64,000 bases of DNA from Blastochloris viridis (lineage in GTDB: Bacteria; Pseudomonadota; Alphaproteobacteria; Rhizobiales; Xanthobacteraceae). The notes beneath the pieces are model-generated. The model saw nothing but the letters and a program-made list of their open reading frames with translations. It had not been told where the DNA came from and did not search any database. Numbering within the stretch: the stretch's first letter is position 1; the number at the start of each line of letters is the position of its first letter. Below are positions 17,808 through 27,705 of the stretch, piece by piece. The position numbers were made by a program, and so were the translations under genes. The stretch is from assembly GCF_001402875.1 (NCBI RefSeq), contig NZ_CP012946.1, positions 722,001-786,000 of the forward strand, read 5' to 3'.

Positions 17808-19403
17808 ATGGCGGACAACCAGGACAGACTGGACGGCAAACCGGACAACACGCCGGGCGACGGCGTGCCGGGCGGTCTGGCGGGAGCGACGCCGGAGCGC
17901 GGGCAGCCTGCGCCGGCCGTGCCGGAGGCTCCAGCCAAGTCGCAGCTCCCCGAGCCGCCGCTCCCCGAGTCGCCGGGCCCCGTGGCTTCGGTCCCCACCA
18001 CGGCGGAATTGCTGGCGGCATTGCCGGCCGAACCGCCGATCGGTGCGGGCGCGCCCACCGACGCGGACGCCGTCCAGAAACCGGGCCGTGAGGCGTCGGT
18101 TGCGACGCCCGCGGCCAAAATCGAATCGAACGGCGCCGAATCGGCCAAGCTCGCCGCGGCCAAGCAGGCTGCCGCCAATGCGGCCGCTGCGAAGGTGGCG
18201 GCGGCGCGGGCGGCGGCGAAACAGGCCGCCGCGGCCAAGGACGCCGCGGCCAATGCCGCCAAGCGGGCCAAGGAGAGCCGACCGTCGCGGCGGGCGCGCC
18301 ACCCGGTGGTGGCGATCGGCAGCGCCTTGATGACGCTGGTGCTGGTGGCGGGCCTTGCGGTGCTGGTGGGGATTTCCTACGGCGAGACGGTGCTGCGCAA
18401 GCCTGGGCCGCTGGTCGCCGACAAGATCGTCAATCTGTCCCGCACCCCCGGCTTCCGCGACATCGGCGACGTGCTCGAACGCGAGGGCGTGGTGGAGAAC
18501 GGCTGGATGTTCGTCGGCGGCGTGCTGCTGCGCCAGGCCCGCCAGGAGCTGAAGGCCGGCGAATACCTGTTCCCGCGCGGCGCCAGTGTCGACGACGTCA
18601 TCAGCCTCATCGTCTCCGGCAAGGCGGTGCTGCACCAGGTGACGATTCCGGAGGGGCTCACCTCCGAGCAGACGGTGGCGCGGCTGCTGGAAAACGAGGT
18701 GCTGACCGGGCCGATCCGCGAGATCCCGAAGGATGGCACGCTGCTGCCGGAGAGCTACCGCTTCAACCGCGGCATCACCCGCGAGCAGATCCTGCAGCGG
18801 ATGGCGGCCGACCAGCGCCGGGTGGTGGCCGACATATGGGCGCGGCGCGCGCCCGACCTGCCGTTGCACTCGCCGGAGGAGCTGGTGATCCTGGCCTCGA
18901 TCGTCGAGAAGGAAACCGGCAAGGCCGCCGAGCGGTCGCGGGTCGCCGCAGTGTTCGTCAACCGGCTGCAGCGCCGGATGAAGCTGCAGTCGGACCCGAC
19001 CATCATCTACGGGCTGGTCGGCGGCAAGGGCACGCTCGGCCGGCCGATCATGCGCGCCGATATCGACCGCCCGACCGCCTACAACACCTATGTCATCGAT
19101 GGCTTGCCGCCGGGGCCGATCGCCAATCCCGGCCGCGCCGCGCTGGAAGCCACCGCCAACCCGATGCAGACGAAGGAGCTTTACTTCGTCGCCGACGGCA
19201 CCGGCGGCCACGTCTTTGCCGAGACGCTGGAGGAGCACAACCGCAACGTGGCGCACTGGCGCGAGATCGAGCGCCAGCAGAACGGCCAGGCCGCCCCGGC
19301 TTCCGCGCCGCCCGCCGCGGCGACGCCACCCGCGCCGGCCCCGGCGAAGCCCGCCCCCCGGACCCCGGTCCGGCCGCCGCCCCAGCCGCACAGCGGGCAA
19401 TAG
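17808..19403 (+). CDS. mltG: Endolytic murein transglycosylase MltG
   Basis: 531 residues from ATG 17808. Cuts nascent glycan strands in the inner-membrane peptidoglycan synthesis machinery. Layout: a cytoplasmic region of about 165 residues (Pro-rich 30-95, then an Ala/Lys-rich helix at 113-155), one membrane segment about 167-190, then a LysM-like subdomain and the YceG catalytic domain with the invariant Glu367 in ASIVEKET. The C-terminus is Pro/Ala-rich. The E. coli enzyme is about 340 residues with a very short cytoplasmic part, so the N-terminal extension is notable, although extended forms occur in alphaproteobacteria. Position after fabF is conserved. Confidence 0.94.
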   Translation: MADNQDRLDGKPDNTPGDGVPGGLAGATPERGQPAPAVPEAPAKSQLPEPPLPESPGPVASVPTTAELLAALPAEPPIGAGAPTDADAVQKPGREASVATPAAKIESNGAESAKLAAAKQAAANAAAAKVAAARAAAKQAAAAKDAAANAAKRAKESRPSRRARHPVVAIGSALMTLVLVAGLAVLVGISYGETVLRKPGPLVADKIVNLSRTPGFRDIGDVLEREGVVENGWMFVGGVLLRQARQELKAGEYLFPRGASVDDVISLIVSGKAVLHQVTIPEGLTSEQTVARLLENEVLTGPIREIPKDGTLLPESYRFNRGITREQILQRMAADQRRVVADIWARRAPDLPLHSPEELVILASIVEKETGKAAERSRVAAVFVNRLQRRMKLQSDPTIIYGLVGGKGTLGRPIMRADIDRPTAYNTYVIDGLPPGPIANPGRAALEATANPMQTKELYFVADGTGGHVFAETLEEHNRNVAHWREIERQQNGQAAPASAPPAAATPPAPAPAKPAPRTPVRPPPQPHSGQ

Positions 19404-19499
19404 GATCGCTTGGCTTGCCTTGTCCCCTCCCGCCCTCCTGGCTAAGGTCCGGCGGCCCTGCCGACCCCGATCCCTCTTTTCCGGCGGGGGGAGTATTCC

Positions 19500-20387
19500 A
19501 TGTCCGTCGCCAGCATGACCGGCTTCGCCCGCACTGAGGGCGCCGCCTTCGACACCTCCTGGGCCTGGGAGCTGCGCTCGGTCAACGGCAAGTCGCTCGA
19601 TTTGCGCCTGCGCACCCCGCCCGGCTTCGACCTCATCGAGGCCAAGGTGCGGCCGCTGGTGCAGGCGCGCTTCGCCCGCGGCACCATCAACGCGGCGCTG
19701 TCGCTGTCGACCGTCGCCCGCGCCACCGAGGCGCGCGTGAACGAGCCGGTGTTGGCGGCGGTGATCGAGGCCTCCCGCATCATCGCCTCCCGCATCGACG
19801 CCCGCGCCCCCAGCCTCGATGGCCTGCTCGCGATCAAGGGCGTCATCGAGATTGTCGAGGCTGAGCCGGACGCCGAGCAGCGCGAGGCGCTGAACGCCGC
19901 CATCGTCGCCGGCTTTGAGGCGGCGCTGGCGGGCCTCGCTGACGCCCGCGCCTCGGAAGGCGCCGCCATTTGCACGGTGCTGAACGGCCGGGTCGACGAG
20001 ATTGCCCGCCTCACCGACGCCGCCGAAGCCTGCCCGGCGCGTCAGGCCGAGGCGATCCGCGCTCGCCTGGCCGAGCAGATCCGCGTGCTGCTGGACGGCT
20101 CGTCCGGCCTCGACCCCGACCGCCTGCATCAGGAGGCGGTGATGCTGGCGGCGAAAGCCGACGTGCGCGAGGAGCTCGACCGCCTCAAGGCCCACGTCGC
20201 CCAGGCGCGGCGCCTGCTCAGCGACGGCGGGCCGGTCGGCCGCAAGCTCGATTTCCTCGCCCAGGAATTCGGCCGCGAGGCCAACACCCTGTGCGCCAAG
20301 GCCAATGACGTGTCGCTGACCAATATCGGGCTTGAACTCAAGCACGCGATCGATCAGTTCCGCGAGCAGGTCCAGAATCTGGAGTGA
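19500..20387 (+). CDS. YicC/YloC family endoribonuclease
   Basis: 295 residues. The N-terminus SVASMTGFARTEG and C-terminus GREANTLCAKANDVSLTNIGLELKHAIDQFREQVQNLE carry the signatures of the YicC_N and DUF1732 domains. E. coli YicC has been described as an endoribonuclease that influences small RNA turnover. It overlaps gmk by four bases (GTGA), so the two are translationally coupled; this pairing is common. Confidence 0.92.
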   Translation: MSVASMTGFARTEGAAFDTSWAWELRSVNGKSLDLRLRTPPGFDLIEAKVRPLVQARFARGTINAALSLSTVARATEARVNEPVLAAVIEASRIIASRIDARAPSLDGLLAIKGVIEIVEAEPDAEQREALNAAIVAGFEAALAGLADARASEGAAICTVLNGRVDEIARLTDAAEACPARQAEAIRARLAEQIRVLLDGSSGLDPDRLHQEAVMLAAKADVREELDRLKAHVAQARRLLSDGGPVGRKLDFLAQEFGREANTLCAKANDVSLTNIGLELKHAIDQFREQVQNLE

Positions 20388-21058
20388 CCGCGTTGAGCCA
20401 TCCCGACGCCTGCCGTACCCCCGCCCGCCGTGGCCTGATGCTGGTGCTGTCCTCGCCGTCCGGCGCCGGCAAGAGCGCGCTGTCGCGCCGGCTGCTGGAC
20501 GCCGACCCGATGCTGACGATGTCGGTGTCGGTCACCACCCGGAAGTCGCGGCCGGGCGAGGTCGACGGCGTGCACTACCACTTCATCGACCCCGCCCGGT
20601 TTCAGGCCATGGCGGCGAACGGCGAGCTGCTCGAATGGGCGCCGGTGTTCGACCACCATTACGGCACGCCGCGCGCGCCGGTCGAGGCGGCGCTGGCCGG
20701 CGGCCGCGACGTGCTGTTCGACATCGACTGGCAGGGCACCCAGCAGTTGCGTGAGGGCGTGCGCGACGACCTTGCCACCGTGTTCGTGCTGCCGCCCTCG
20801 GTCGCCGAGCTGGAGCGGCGGCTGCACACCCGCGCCCAGGACTCCGACGAGGTGATCAGGAAGCGGATGTCGAAGGCGGCGGGCGAGATGACCCATTATG
20901 CCGAATACGACTACGTCATCGTCAACGACGCATTCGAGCGGGCGTTCGAGGCGGTGCGTGCCATCCTGATCGCCGAGCGGCTGAAGCGCGAGCGCCAGAC
21001 CGGCCTCAGCGAGTTCGTGCGCGGCTTGATCCGCGAGCTCGATCAGCCGGCGGGGTAA
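20384..21058 (+). CDS. gmk: Guanylate kinase
   Basis: 224 residues from the GTG at 20384, which overlaps the yicC stop; a TTG at 20393 is an alternative. Phosphorylates GMP to GDP. The P-loop is SSPSGAGKSALSRRLL, followed by SVSVTTRKSRPGEVDGVHYHF and the GMP-binding region. Last gene of the fabD-gmk strand; it converges on rsmA with a repeat between them. Confidence 0.96.
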   Translation: MTALSHPDACRTPARRGLMLVLSSPSGAGKSALSRRLLDADPMLTMSVSVTTRKSRPGEVDGVHYHFIDPARFQAMAANGELLEWAPVFDHHYGTPRAPVEAALAGGRDVLFDIDWQGTQQLREGVRDDLATVFVLPPSVAELERRLHTRAQDSDEVIRKRMSKAAGEMTHYAEYDYVIVNDAFERAFEAVRAILIAERLKRERQTGLSEFVRGLIRELDQPAG

Positions 21059-21071
21059 CGCCACATCTGTC

Positions 21072-21173
21072 GTCGTCCCGGACCGACGCGCAGCGTCCGA
21101 TCCGGGACCGTCAGCAGAAAGATCACAGTCTCCACCCGGTTCCGGGACTACGCTTCGCTCGGCTCGGTACGAC
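21072..21173. repeat. Intergenic double-hairpin repeat, copy 3, running into rsmA
   Basis: Starts GTCGTCCCGG and has the first hairpin CGTCCCGGA...TCCGGGACCG. The second half, read on the minus strand, begins GTCGTACCGAGCCGAGCGAAGCG and extends past the rsmA stop codon (21148-21150) into its last codons. The same segment with few changes opens copy 6 at 49743. It lies between convergent gmk and rsmA. Confidence 0.75.
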
Positions 21174-22017
21174 GGGTGTCGTCTGCACTCAGCGCGTTGG
21201 CCAGCGCCACGAAGCCTTCGATCGGCACGGTCTCGGCGCGCTGGGTGGGGTCGAGCCCGGCCTGTGCGATCAAGGCTGCCGTGTCGCCGCCCAGCGATTT
21301 CAGCGACTGCCGCAGCATCTTGCGACGCTGGCCGAACGCCGCCGCCGTCACCCGCTCCAGCACCGCGCACGAGCAGGCGAGCGGCGCCGCCCGCGGAACG
21401 AGCTGCACCACCGACGAGGTCACCTTGGGCGGCGGCACGAAGGCCGACGCCGGCACGTCGAACAGAATTCGCGCCTCGGTGCGCCAGCCCGCCAGCACGC
21501 CGAGCCGGCCGAAGGCGTCCTCGCCCGGCCGGGCGGTGATGCGCTGGGCGACTTCCTTCTGGAACATCAGCGTCATCGAGCCGTACCACGGCGGCCAGCG
21601 CTCCGAGGTCAGCCAGTCGACCAGCAGCACGCTGCCGACGTTGTAGGGCAGATTGGCGACGATCCTGGCCGCGCCGCCGGCTGCCGCGGCGAGGTTCACC
21701 TTCAGCGCGTCGCCTTCGATCACCTCCAGCCGGCCGGGATAGTGCGCGGCGATCTCGGCCAGCGCCGGCAGGCAGCGGGCGTCGCGCTCGACCGCGACCA
21801 CGCGGGCGGCGCCGGCCGCCAGCAGGGCGCGGGTCAGCCCGCCCGGACCGGGCCCGACCTCGACCACGGTGACGCCGTCGAGCGGGCCGGCGGCGCGGGC
21901 GATGCGCGAGGTCAAGTTGAGGTCGAACAGGAAGTTCTGGCCGAGCGCCTTGGTGGCGCTGAGGCCGTGGCGGCGCACCACCTCGCGCAGCGGCGGCAAA
22001 TCGTCGATCTGGCTCAT
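21148..22017 (-). CDS. rsmA: 16S rRNA dimethyladenosine transferase RsmA (KsgA)
   Basis: 289 residues. Dimethylates two adjacent adenines near the 3' end of 16S rRNA. The SAM-binding motif [16 protein letters not shown] and catalytic NLPYN (NLPYNVGS) are present, with the N-terminal LGQNFLFD. The start overlaps the pdxA stop (ATGA). The final eight or so residues (RRTEPSEA) are encoded within a copy of the dispersed intergenic repeat, so the C-terminus has probably been altered by that element. Confidence 0.95.
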   Translation of the reverse strand: MSQIDDLPPLREVVRRHGLSATKALGQNFLFDLNLTSRIARAAGPLDGVTVVEVGPGPGGLTRALLAAGAARVVAVERDARCLPALAEIAAHYPGRLEVIEGDALKVNLAAAAGGAARIVANLPYNVGSVLLVDWLTSERWPPWYGSMTLMFQKEVAQRITARPGEDAFGRLGVLAGWRTEARILFDVPASAFVPPPKVTSSVVQLVPRAAPLACSCAVLERVTAAAFGQRRKMLRQSLKSLGGDTAALIAQAGLDPTQRAETVPIEGFVALANALSADDTRRTEPSEA

Positions 22018-23051
22018 GGGGATGGTGTGGCGAGTCGATGCGCCAGCCGCAAGGCCGCAATCAGGCTCGACGGGCTGGCGTGCCCGGTTCCGGCCAGCTC
22101 GAAGGCGGTGCCGTGGTCGGGCGAGGTGCGCACGAACGGCAGGCCGAGGGTGACATTGACGGCGGTGTCGAACGCCAACGCCTTCGCCGGCGCCAGCACC
22201 TGATCGTGATACATGCCGAGCACGACGTCGTAGGTCGCGCGCGCGGCCGGGTGGAACAGGGTGTCGGCCGGTAGCGGCCCGCGGGCGTCGATGCCGGCGG
22301 CCCGCAGCGCCGCCACCGCCGGCCGCACGATGTCCTCATCCTCGCGGCCGAGCGTGCCGGCCTCGCCGGCGTGCGGATTGAGGCCGGCGATGGCGAGGCG
22401 CGGCCGGGCGATGCCGAAGCGGGCGGCGAGGTCGCGCGCGGTGATGGTCGCGGTCTCGACGATCAGATCGCGGGTGAGGCGGCGCGGCACCTCGGCCAGC
22501 GGGATGTGGATGGTGACCGGCACCACCGCCAGCACCGCCGACCAGATCATCATCACCGCTCTCGGTGGCTTTCCGGGCGCCGGCCCGCCGTCAGCCGCCA
22601 GCGCCGCCAGGAACTCGGTGTGGCCGGGAAAGGCGAAGCCGGCCTGGTACATCACCGATTTGGCGATCGGATTGGTGACCACGGCGCGCGCGCGGCCGGC
22701 CCTCACCAGCGCGACGGCCGCCTCGATGGCGGCGCGGGCGGCCGGGGCGCTGGAGGCGTCGGGCCGGCCCGGCGCGGCGGTGACCGGGTGGCCGGTGGCG
22801 AGCACTGGCAGCGCGTGGGGAAACATCGCGGCGGCGCTGTCCGGCGTTGCCGGCTCGACCGCAACGTCGAGGCCAAGGGCGCGGGCGCGGCCCTGGAACA
22901 CGCCGGGGTCGCCGATCGTCAGGAAGGGCGGCAGCTTGAGGGCGAAGCGCTGCGCCCAAGCCTGCAGCGTGAGGTCGGGGCCGATGCCGGCGGGCTCGCC
23001 GAGCGTCAGCGCGAGCGGTGGCATGGCAGCCTGTTCGGCACGAATGGGCAT
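22014..23051 (-). CDS. pdxA: 4-hydroxythreonine-4-phosphate dehydrogenase PdxA
   Basis: 345 residues from ATG 23051; Met10 is an alternative start closer to the conserved [18 protein letters not shown]-dependent enzyme of pyridoxal phosphate synthesis. The metal-binding histidines lie in GHTEFLA, the middle of the fold and MYHDQVLAP. It is followed by rsmA with a four-base overlap and preceded by the SurA-like gene, the same order as surA-pdxA-rsmA in E. coli. Confidence 0.95.
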   Translation of the reverse strand: MPIRAEQAAMPPLALTLGEPAGIGPDLTLQAWAQRFALKLPPFLTIGDPGVFQGRARALGLDVAVEPATPDSAAAMFPHALPVLATGHPVTAAPGRPDASSAPAARAAIEAAVALVRAGRARAVVTNPIAKSVMYQAGFAFPGHTEFLAALAADGGPAPGKPPRAVMMIWSAVLAVVPVTIHIPLAEVPRRLTRDLIVETATITARDLAARFGIARPRLAIAGLNPHAGEAGTLGREDEDIVRPAVAALRAAGIDARGPLPADTLFHPAARATYDVVLGMYHDQVLAPAKALAFDTAVNVTLGLPFVRTSPDHGTAFELAGTGHASPSSLIAALRLAHRLATPSP

Positions 23052-23198
23052 CGGATTTGCGCCAGCACATGCCAGACGCCAAACCGTGGCGACCGGCTTG
23101 GTTCAATCGGCTTGGTCGAGGCTCCCGGAGCCCCGCCGATCCGACCGAACCCGATGGCCGCTCCAAGCCTACCGGCAGCCGGATTTGCGGCCAATGCT

Positions 23199-24143
23199 CT
23201 AGCGGTATTCGATCAGGGCGGCGCGGCGGAGCTCTGCAATATAGCGCTGGGCCTGGGTTTGCAGACGCTCGCTCACCAGCTCCTGGCGGATTTCGTTGTG
23301 CGCCACGGTCTGTCCGGCCAGGTCGCGACGGCTGCACACCGCCACCAGCTCGACGCCGGCCTCGGTTCGCTCCGGCGCCGCGGCTTTGCCGTCGGGGGTG
23401 TTGTTGAACAGATCGCGCAGTGCCGGGGTGAGGTCGGCGGAGGTCTTGCGGATCGGCGCGCGCACCACCACCTCGCGCAGGCCGCGGGCGGCGGCGATGC
23501 CCTCATCACAGCCCTGGAACCGGGATCGCAGCGCTTCGGCCTCGCGGCGGCGGGTGTCGATGACCGCGTCCGAGGCGCCGCGCGGCACCACGAACACCAC
23601 TTGGCGCAGGGTGTATTCCGTCATCTGCTTGGCGCCGGACTGCTTGCGTGCATCCAGCGCTACGGCGACGTCCTTGTCGCCGACCTGCGCCACCACTTTG
23701 TAGCGGGCGCGCACCAAGCCGTTCCAGGCGATGTCGGCGCGCAGGCGATTCTTGAAGCTGCGCGCGTTCGAGCCCTGCGCATTCAGCATCTGACTGAACT
23801 GATCGGCCGACATCCGGGCGCGGCCAGCGACATTGGCGAAGGCGGTATCGACCTCGCTGTCGGCCGGCACGGCGCCGAACTTGGCGGCCTCGCGAAGCTT
23901 CAGCCGCTCGTCGACCAGCTCCTCGACCACGTCCTTGCGGCCCGGCGTGCGGCCCTGGTTGATCAACGTCAGCAGCCGGGTGCGATGGGCGACGTCGAGG
24001 GTGGTGATCGGCTCGCCATTGACGAGGGCGACGACCTGGGCGGAGGCCGGGGAGGCCAACGCACATGCGCCGGCCATCACGGCCGCACCAAGACAAACGA
24101 TGCGGACCTTGGTCCGCCAGACTGCCAGCAGCGAAGACATCAT
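23199..24143 (-). CDS. SurA-like periplasmic chaperone / peptidylprolyl isomerase
   Basis: 314 residues from the tandem ATGs at 24143/24140; the frame is open 24 residues upstream, but this start gives a clean signal peptide (basic start, hydrophobic core, ASPASA cleavage region). The mature protein begins QVVALVNGEPITTLDV, the SurA N-terminal domain, and has a single parvulin-type region (about residues 160-275) that looks degenerate, whereas E. coli SurA has two parvulin domains. It sits directly after lptD, whose product is a SurA client in E. coli, so a role in outer-membrane protein assembly is likely. Confidence 0.85.
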   Translation of the reverse strand: MMSSLLAVWRTKVRIVCLGAAVMAGACALASPASAQVVALVNGEPITTLDVAHRTRLLTLINQGRTPGRKDVVEELVDERLKLREAAKFGAVPADSEVDTAFANVAGRARMSADQFSQMLNAQGSNARSFKNRLRADIAWNGLVRARYKVVAQVGDKDVAVALDARKQSGAKQMTEYTLRQVVFVVPRGASDAVIDTRRREAEALRSRFQGCDEGIAAARGLREVVVRAPIRKTSADLTPALRDLFNNTPDGKAAAPERTEAGVELVAVCSRRDLAGQTVAHNEIRQELVSERLQTQAQRYIAELRRAALIEYR

Positions 24144-24171
24144 GGCCGCTCTTTCCACCAGATTGCGGCGG

Positions 24172-26601
24172 TTACTGGGTCGTCGAGCCGAGACTGGTCG
24201 AAAAGCCGCCTTCACCCAGCGTCCGCAGATCGATCTTGAACATGATCTTGTGGACGTTCTCGGCGTTTCCGCTCTCGGTATAATCGGTGATGTAGTTCAC
24301 GCTGAGGCCGACGCAATCGTCCAGGTATCTGATGCCGTAGTTGGTGGTGTCGATCTTGTCGTTGACGATGTCGTAGCGCACCGCGGCAGTCACCGACCAG
24401 CGGTCGGTCACCTTTATGCCGGTCGAGCCGACCACGGCTTCGCGCCAGGCGGTGTAGCCCAGCAGCGGCTGCGGCGCGTAGCGGCCGTAAAGGCCGCCAA
24501 GCGTGATCCGCTCGTAGTTCGCGCTGGCCTGCACCTCAAGCCGGCGAACCGAGAAGTCGTCGTCGTCGAAGCGATAGTGCGACGACACCGCATAGGTCTT
24601 GTCGGCCTGATAGGAGACGCCGGCGACATAGTCCGACTTGGTGGTCTCCAGGCCGGAGTCGAGGCCGGTATTGGCCATGTCGCCGACCGCGAACGAATTG
24701 ACGCCGAACAGATGGTAGGACTGGCCGAACAGCGCATTGACCGTGCCGGCGCCATTGAACTGCGCGGTATATCTGAGGCCGGCGTTGACGCGGCCGCCGC
24801 CCTCGACGCGGTCGTAGCCGGAATATTTGTCGATCGCGAACAGGTTGGTGTCGTCGAACACCAGACTCTGGGCGTCCTCGTTCGGCAGCTTGCCGATCTG
24901 GGTCTCGCTCGGGCGCACCACCAGCTGGGCGACCGGCTCCAGGGTCTGGGTGCCCCAGGACTGCACCCCCAGGAACGGCCAGCGGTACTCGACGCCGACC
25001 GCCGGCATGCCGCGGTTCACCACCTCGTTGTCGGTGCTGATGTACTCGGCGACATAGGCGCGGTCGGTGGCGTCGCGCCAGGCGGTGTCGCCGCGCACCT
25101 TCATGAACGGCGTCAGCACCTGACCGGTGGTCGGCTCGATCAGCGTCTTCTTCCAGTGAAGGTCGGCGGTCAGGCGGTTGTAGATGCCGGGCGAGCCGCG
25201 CATCAGGCAATTGTTGCGATTGACGTCCGTCGACAGCGACGAGCAGTCGACCGACGAGCCATTGATATTGTCGAAATCGGCGTCGGTGCGCGACAGGCTG
25301 GTGAGGTTGACGTTAAAGCCGAGCTCGCCGCCGAACACCGGCGGGGCGAACGTATAATTGTAGTCCAACACCGGGTGGACGATGGGAAGCTGCTTCTGGC
25401 GGTCGGATTCCGACAGGCCCATATAGTAGACCGAGCGTACGTCGAAGTAGCTGCGGTCGCCCTGTCCAGTCAGGAACAGCTGCGACCGGGTTTCCTTCTG
25501 GCCGAACACGTCGTTCTTGTTGAGATCGTAGTCCTGCAGGAAGGTGCGGTCGGACAGCAGCATGGCGTCCCAGCCCCACGACCAGCGCTCGTTGAGCCAG
25601 AACTCGCCGTGGGATTCGATCAGGCCGCGGTCCTCGCGATAGCCGGGCGTGTAGCTGACGCCGTCGGTGCGGACGAAGACGCTCAGGTCCTCCTGGTGGA
25701 TGCCGGCGGCGCGGATGGTATAGGCGCCGTTGATCAGGCGCTGGCGCCACTCGGCCTGCATCAGCAGGCCCTGCTTGGACGTCATGGTCGGCGTCAAGGT
25801 GAGGTCGTAGTCCGGCGCGATCGCCCAGAAGTAGGGCATCTCGATCGCGGTGCCGATCTTGGTGGTCTGGCGGAATTGCGGCATCAGGAAGCCGCTCTTG
25901 CGCGTCACCGTCGGGTCGGGATGCGAGAAATAGGGGAACCACGCCACCGGGAAGCCGAACATCTCGACCGTGGCGTTCTCGTAATAGACCATCCGCTCAC
26001 CCTCCTTGTGGATGATGCGGGCGGCCTTGACCTGCCAGGCGACCGGCTTCTTGGGGTCTTCCTTACAGGGTTCGCAGGCGGTGTAGACGCCGGAGCGCAG
26101 CACCAGCACGTCGCCGTCACGACGGTCGGCGCGGGCGGCGGCGAAGTGGGTCCGGTCGGCGCCCTCCAGACGCAGCGAATCGACGAAACCCTGCTTGAAG
26201 TCCTGGCTGAGCTCCAGCCGCTCGGCATAGATGACGTCGCCCGACTTGGTTTTCAGCCGGACGTTGCCCTCGCCGTACATCAGGTTGGTGCGACGGTCGT
26301 AGGTCACGCGCTCGGCTTCGAGCACAGCGCCGTCATTGTAGATCTGGACGTGGCCGACCGCGGAGACGCGCTCGTTCTGGTAATCGTATTGCAGCTCGTC
26401 GGCGGTGACGAGCATCTCCTTGCCGGCCTGCAGCTTGGGCGTGGCGAGGCTGGAGCCGAACGCGGGGCCGGACGATTGGGCCGCCACCGGGCCGGTCCAG
26501 GCGAGCGCGAGAGCACCGGCGGCTGCGCCAAGCAGGAGCGCGCGCGCCAGCACAGACCCGAGCCGAGCGGGGCGATGAGCGGATCGGACACGACCAATCA
26601 T
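24172..26601 (-). CDS. lptD: LPS-assembly protein LptD
   Basis: 809 residues from ATG 26601. Outer-membrane barrel that inserts lipopolysaccharide into the cell surface. A signal peptide of about 43 residues precedes an OstA/LptA-like domain (about 60-160, VTADELQYDYQNERVSAVGHVQIYNDGAVLEAERV), then a long barrel region rich in aromatic and Asp/Asn residues. The lptG stop and this start overlap as TGATG; a GTG one codon upstream (26604) is an alternative with a four-base overlap. Genes lptF, lptG and lptD together form the export operon. Confidence 0.94.
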   Translation of the reverse strand: MIGRVRSAHRPARLGSVLARALLLGAAAGALALAWTGPVAAQSSGPAFGSSLATPKLQAGKEMLVTADELQYDYQNERVSAVGHVQIYNDGAVLEAERVTYDRRTNLMYGEGNVRLKTKSGDVIYAERLELSQDFKQGFVDSLRLEGADRTHFAAARADRRDGDVLVLRSGVYTACEPCKEDPKKPVAWQVKAARIIHKEGERMVYYENATVEMFGFPVAWFPYFSHPDPTVTRKSGFLMPQFRQTTKIGTAIEMPYFWAIAPDYDLTLTPTMTSKQGLLMQAEWRQRLINGAYTIRAAGIHQEDLSVFVRTDGVSYTPGYREDRGLIESHGEFWLNERWSWGWDAMLLSDRTFLQDYDLNKNDVFGQKETRSQLFLTGQGDRSYFDVRSVYYMGLSESDRQKQLPIVHPVLDYNYTFAPPVFGGELGFNVNLTSLSRTDADFDNINGSSVDCSSLSTDVNRNNCLMRGSPGIYNRLTADLHWKKTLIEPTTGQVLTPFMKVRGDTAWRDATDRAYVAEYISTDNEVVNRGMPAVGVEYRWPFLGVQSWGTQTLEPVAQLVVRPSETQIGKLPNEDAQSLVFDDTNLFAIDKYSGYDRVEGGGRVNAGLRYTAQFNGAGTVNALFGQSYHLFGVNSFAVGDMANTGLDSGLETTKSDYVAGVSYQADKTYAVSSHYRFDDDDFSVRRLEVQASANYERITLGGLYGRYAPQPLLGYTAWREAVVGSTGIKVTDRWSVTAAVRYDIVNDKIDTTNYGIRYLDDCVGLSVNYITDYTESGNAENVHKIMFKIDLRTLGEGGFSTSLGSTTQ

Positions 26602-27695
26602 CACCCGTCCTCCTGCTGAAGCAGCACCATGAACCCCAGCAACACAGTTGCCGCGGCTGGTCCCCAGGCCGCTGGCACAACACCAATCATTCCCGCCGAA
26701 GCTAGATCTTCAGCGAGTTCGGAACCGACATAAAGCAGAAACCCGGCGACCACGCCACCCAGAATCATGGGGGCGACGCCGCCGACCCGGAAGAACCTGA
26801 GACTGACCGCCGCCGCGATCATCACCATGGCGAGGAACAGCAGAGGGCGCGCAATAAGGCTCTGATACTGAAGCTGGAAACGCGCTGGGGATAACCCGGC
26901 CTCGCGGGCGGCGACGATGGCGTCCGGCAGATCCCAGAACGACACCGAGTCGGCCTTGGACAGCGAATCGCGCACTTGGTCGGAGGTCAGGGTGGTGGCG
27001 AGGCGGTAGGATTCGAAGGAGCGTGGCTGGTTTGCGGCGGAGAAGATTCGCACCGTCTCCAAAACCCAGGCGTGGTCCTCCAGCCGCGCGGTGGCGGCTT
27101 CGATTCGCTCCACCAGCTGGCCGGCATTGTTGAGCGTCAGCACGATCACGCCGGTGAGCCGGCGGCCGCTGTCGGCGGCGGCCTTGGCGTTGATGATGGC
27201 AGGCCCGCTCTCGCTCGACTGCCTGAGCCAGACGTCGCCATTCTCGCCGCCCTGGAAGAACACCGATCGGCTGCCGAAAATCTCGGCCTCCAGGACGTTG
27301 GCGTGCTCCTTCAGCGCCGACGACACCGGGTTGTAGACGGTGGTGGCGAACAGGCCGACCGCGAGGCTGCAGGCCACGGCGGGGAAGATGAACTGCCACA
27401 CCGACACCCCGGCGGCGCGCGTCACCACCAGTTCCAGCCGCCGCGACAAATTGAGGTAGCTGCCGATCGCCGCGAACAGGATGGCGAACGGCATCATCTG
27501 CTCGGCCATCGCCGGCACCCGCGACAGCGTGATCTGGGCGAGCAGGCCGACCGTGGCGTTCGGGGTGTCGCCGGTGCGGCGCAGCATCTCGACGAAATCG
27601 ACCACGGCGATCAGCATGGCCGATCCCAGAAACACGATCACCAGCGCTTCCAGGAAGCGCCGGGCGAAATATGTTCCCAGGGTACGGCCGATCAT
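26601..27695 (-). CDS. lptG: LPS export permease LptG
   Basis: 364 residues of the YjgP/YjgQ family: three N-terminal membrane segments, a periplasmic beta-jellyroll domain (about 115-265), and three C-terminal membrane segments. With LptF and the LptB ATPase it extracts LPS from the inner membrane. It starts 10 bases after lptF and overlaps lptD. LptF and LptG are similar; the second position and the MIGRTLGTYFARRFL start fit LptG. Confidence 0.93.
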   Translation of the reverse strand: MIGRTLGTYFARRFLEALVIVFLGSAMLIAVVDFVEMLRRTGDTPNATVGLLAQITLSRVPAMAEQMMPFAILFAAIGSYLNLSRRLELVVTRAAGVSVWQFIFPAVACSLAVGLFATTVYNPVSSALKEHANVLEAEIFGSRSVFFQGGENGDVWLRQSSESGPAIINAKAAADSGRRLTGVIVLTLNNAGQLVERIEAATARLEDHAWVLETVRIFSAANQPRSFESYRLATTLTSDQVRDSLSKADSVSFWDLPDAIVAAREAGLSPARFQLQYQSLIARPLLFLAMVMIAAAVSLRFFRVGGVAPMILGGVVAGFLLYVGSELAEDLASAGMIGVVPAAWGPAAATVLLGFMVLLQQEDG

Positions 27696-27705
27696 TCGCG
27701 CTCCT

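Noticed and set aside
17724..20345. An 873-residue minus-strand open frame
   Set aside because: Antisense to mltG and the YicC-family gene; low-complexity Arg/Gly/His sequence.
23833..26619. A 928-residue plus-strand open frame
   Set aside because: Antisense to lptD and the SurA-like gene; no ribosome binding site or recognisable motif.
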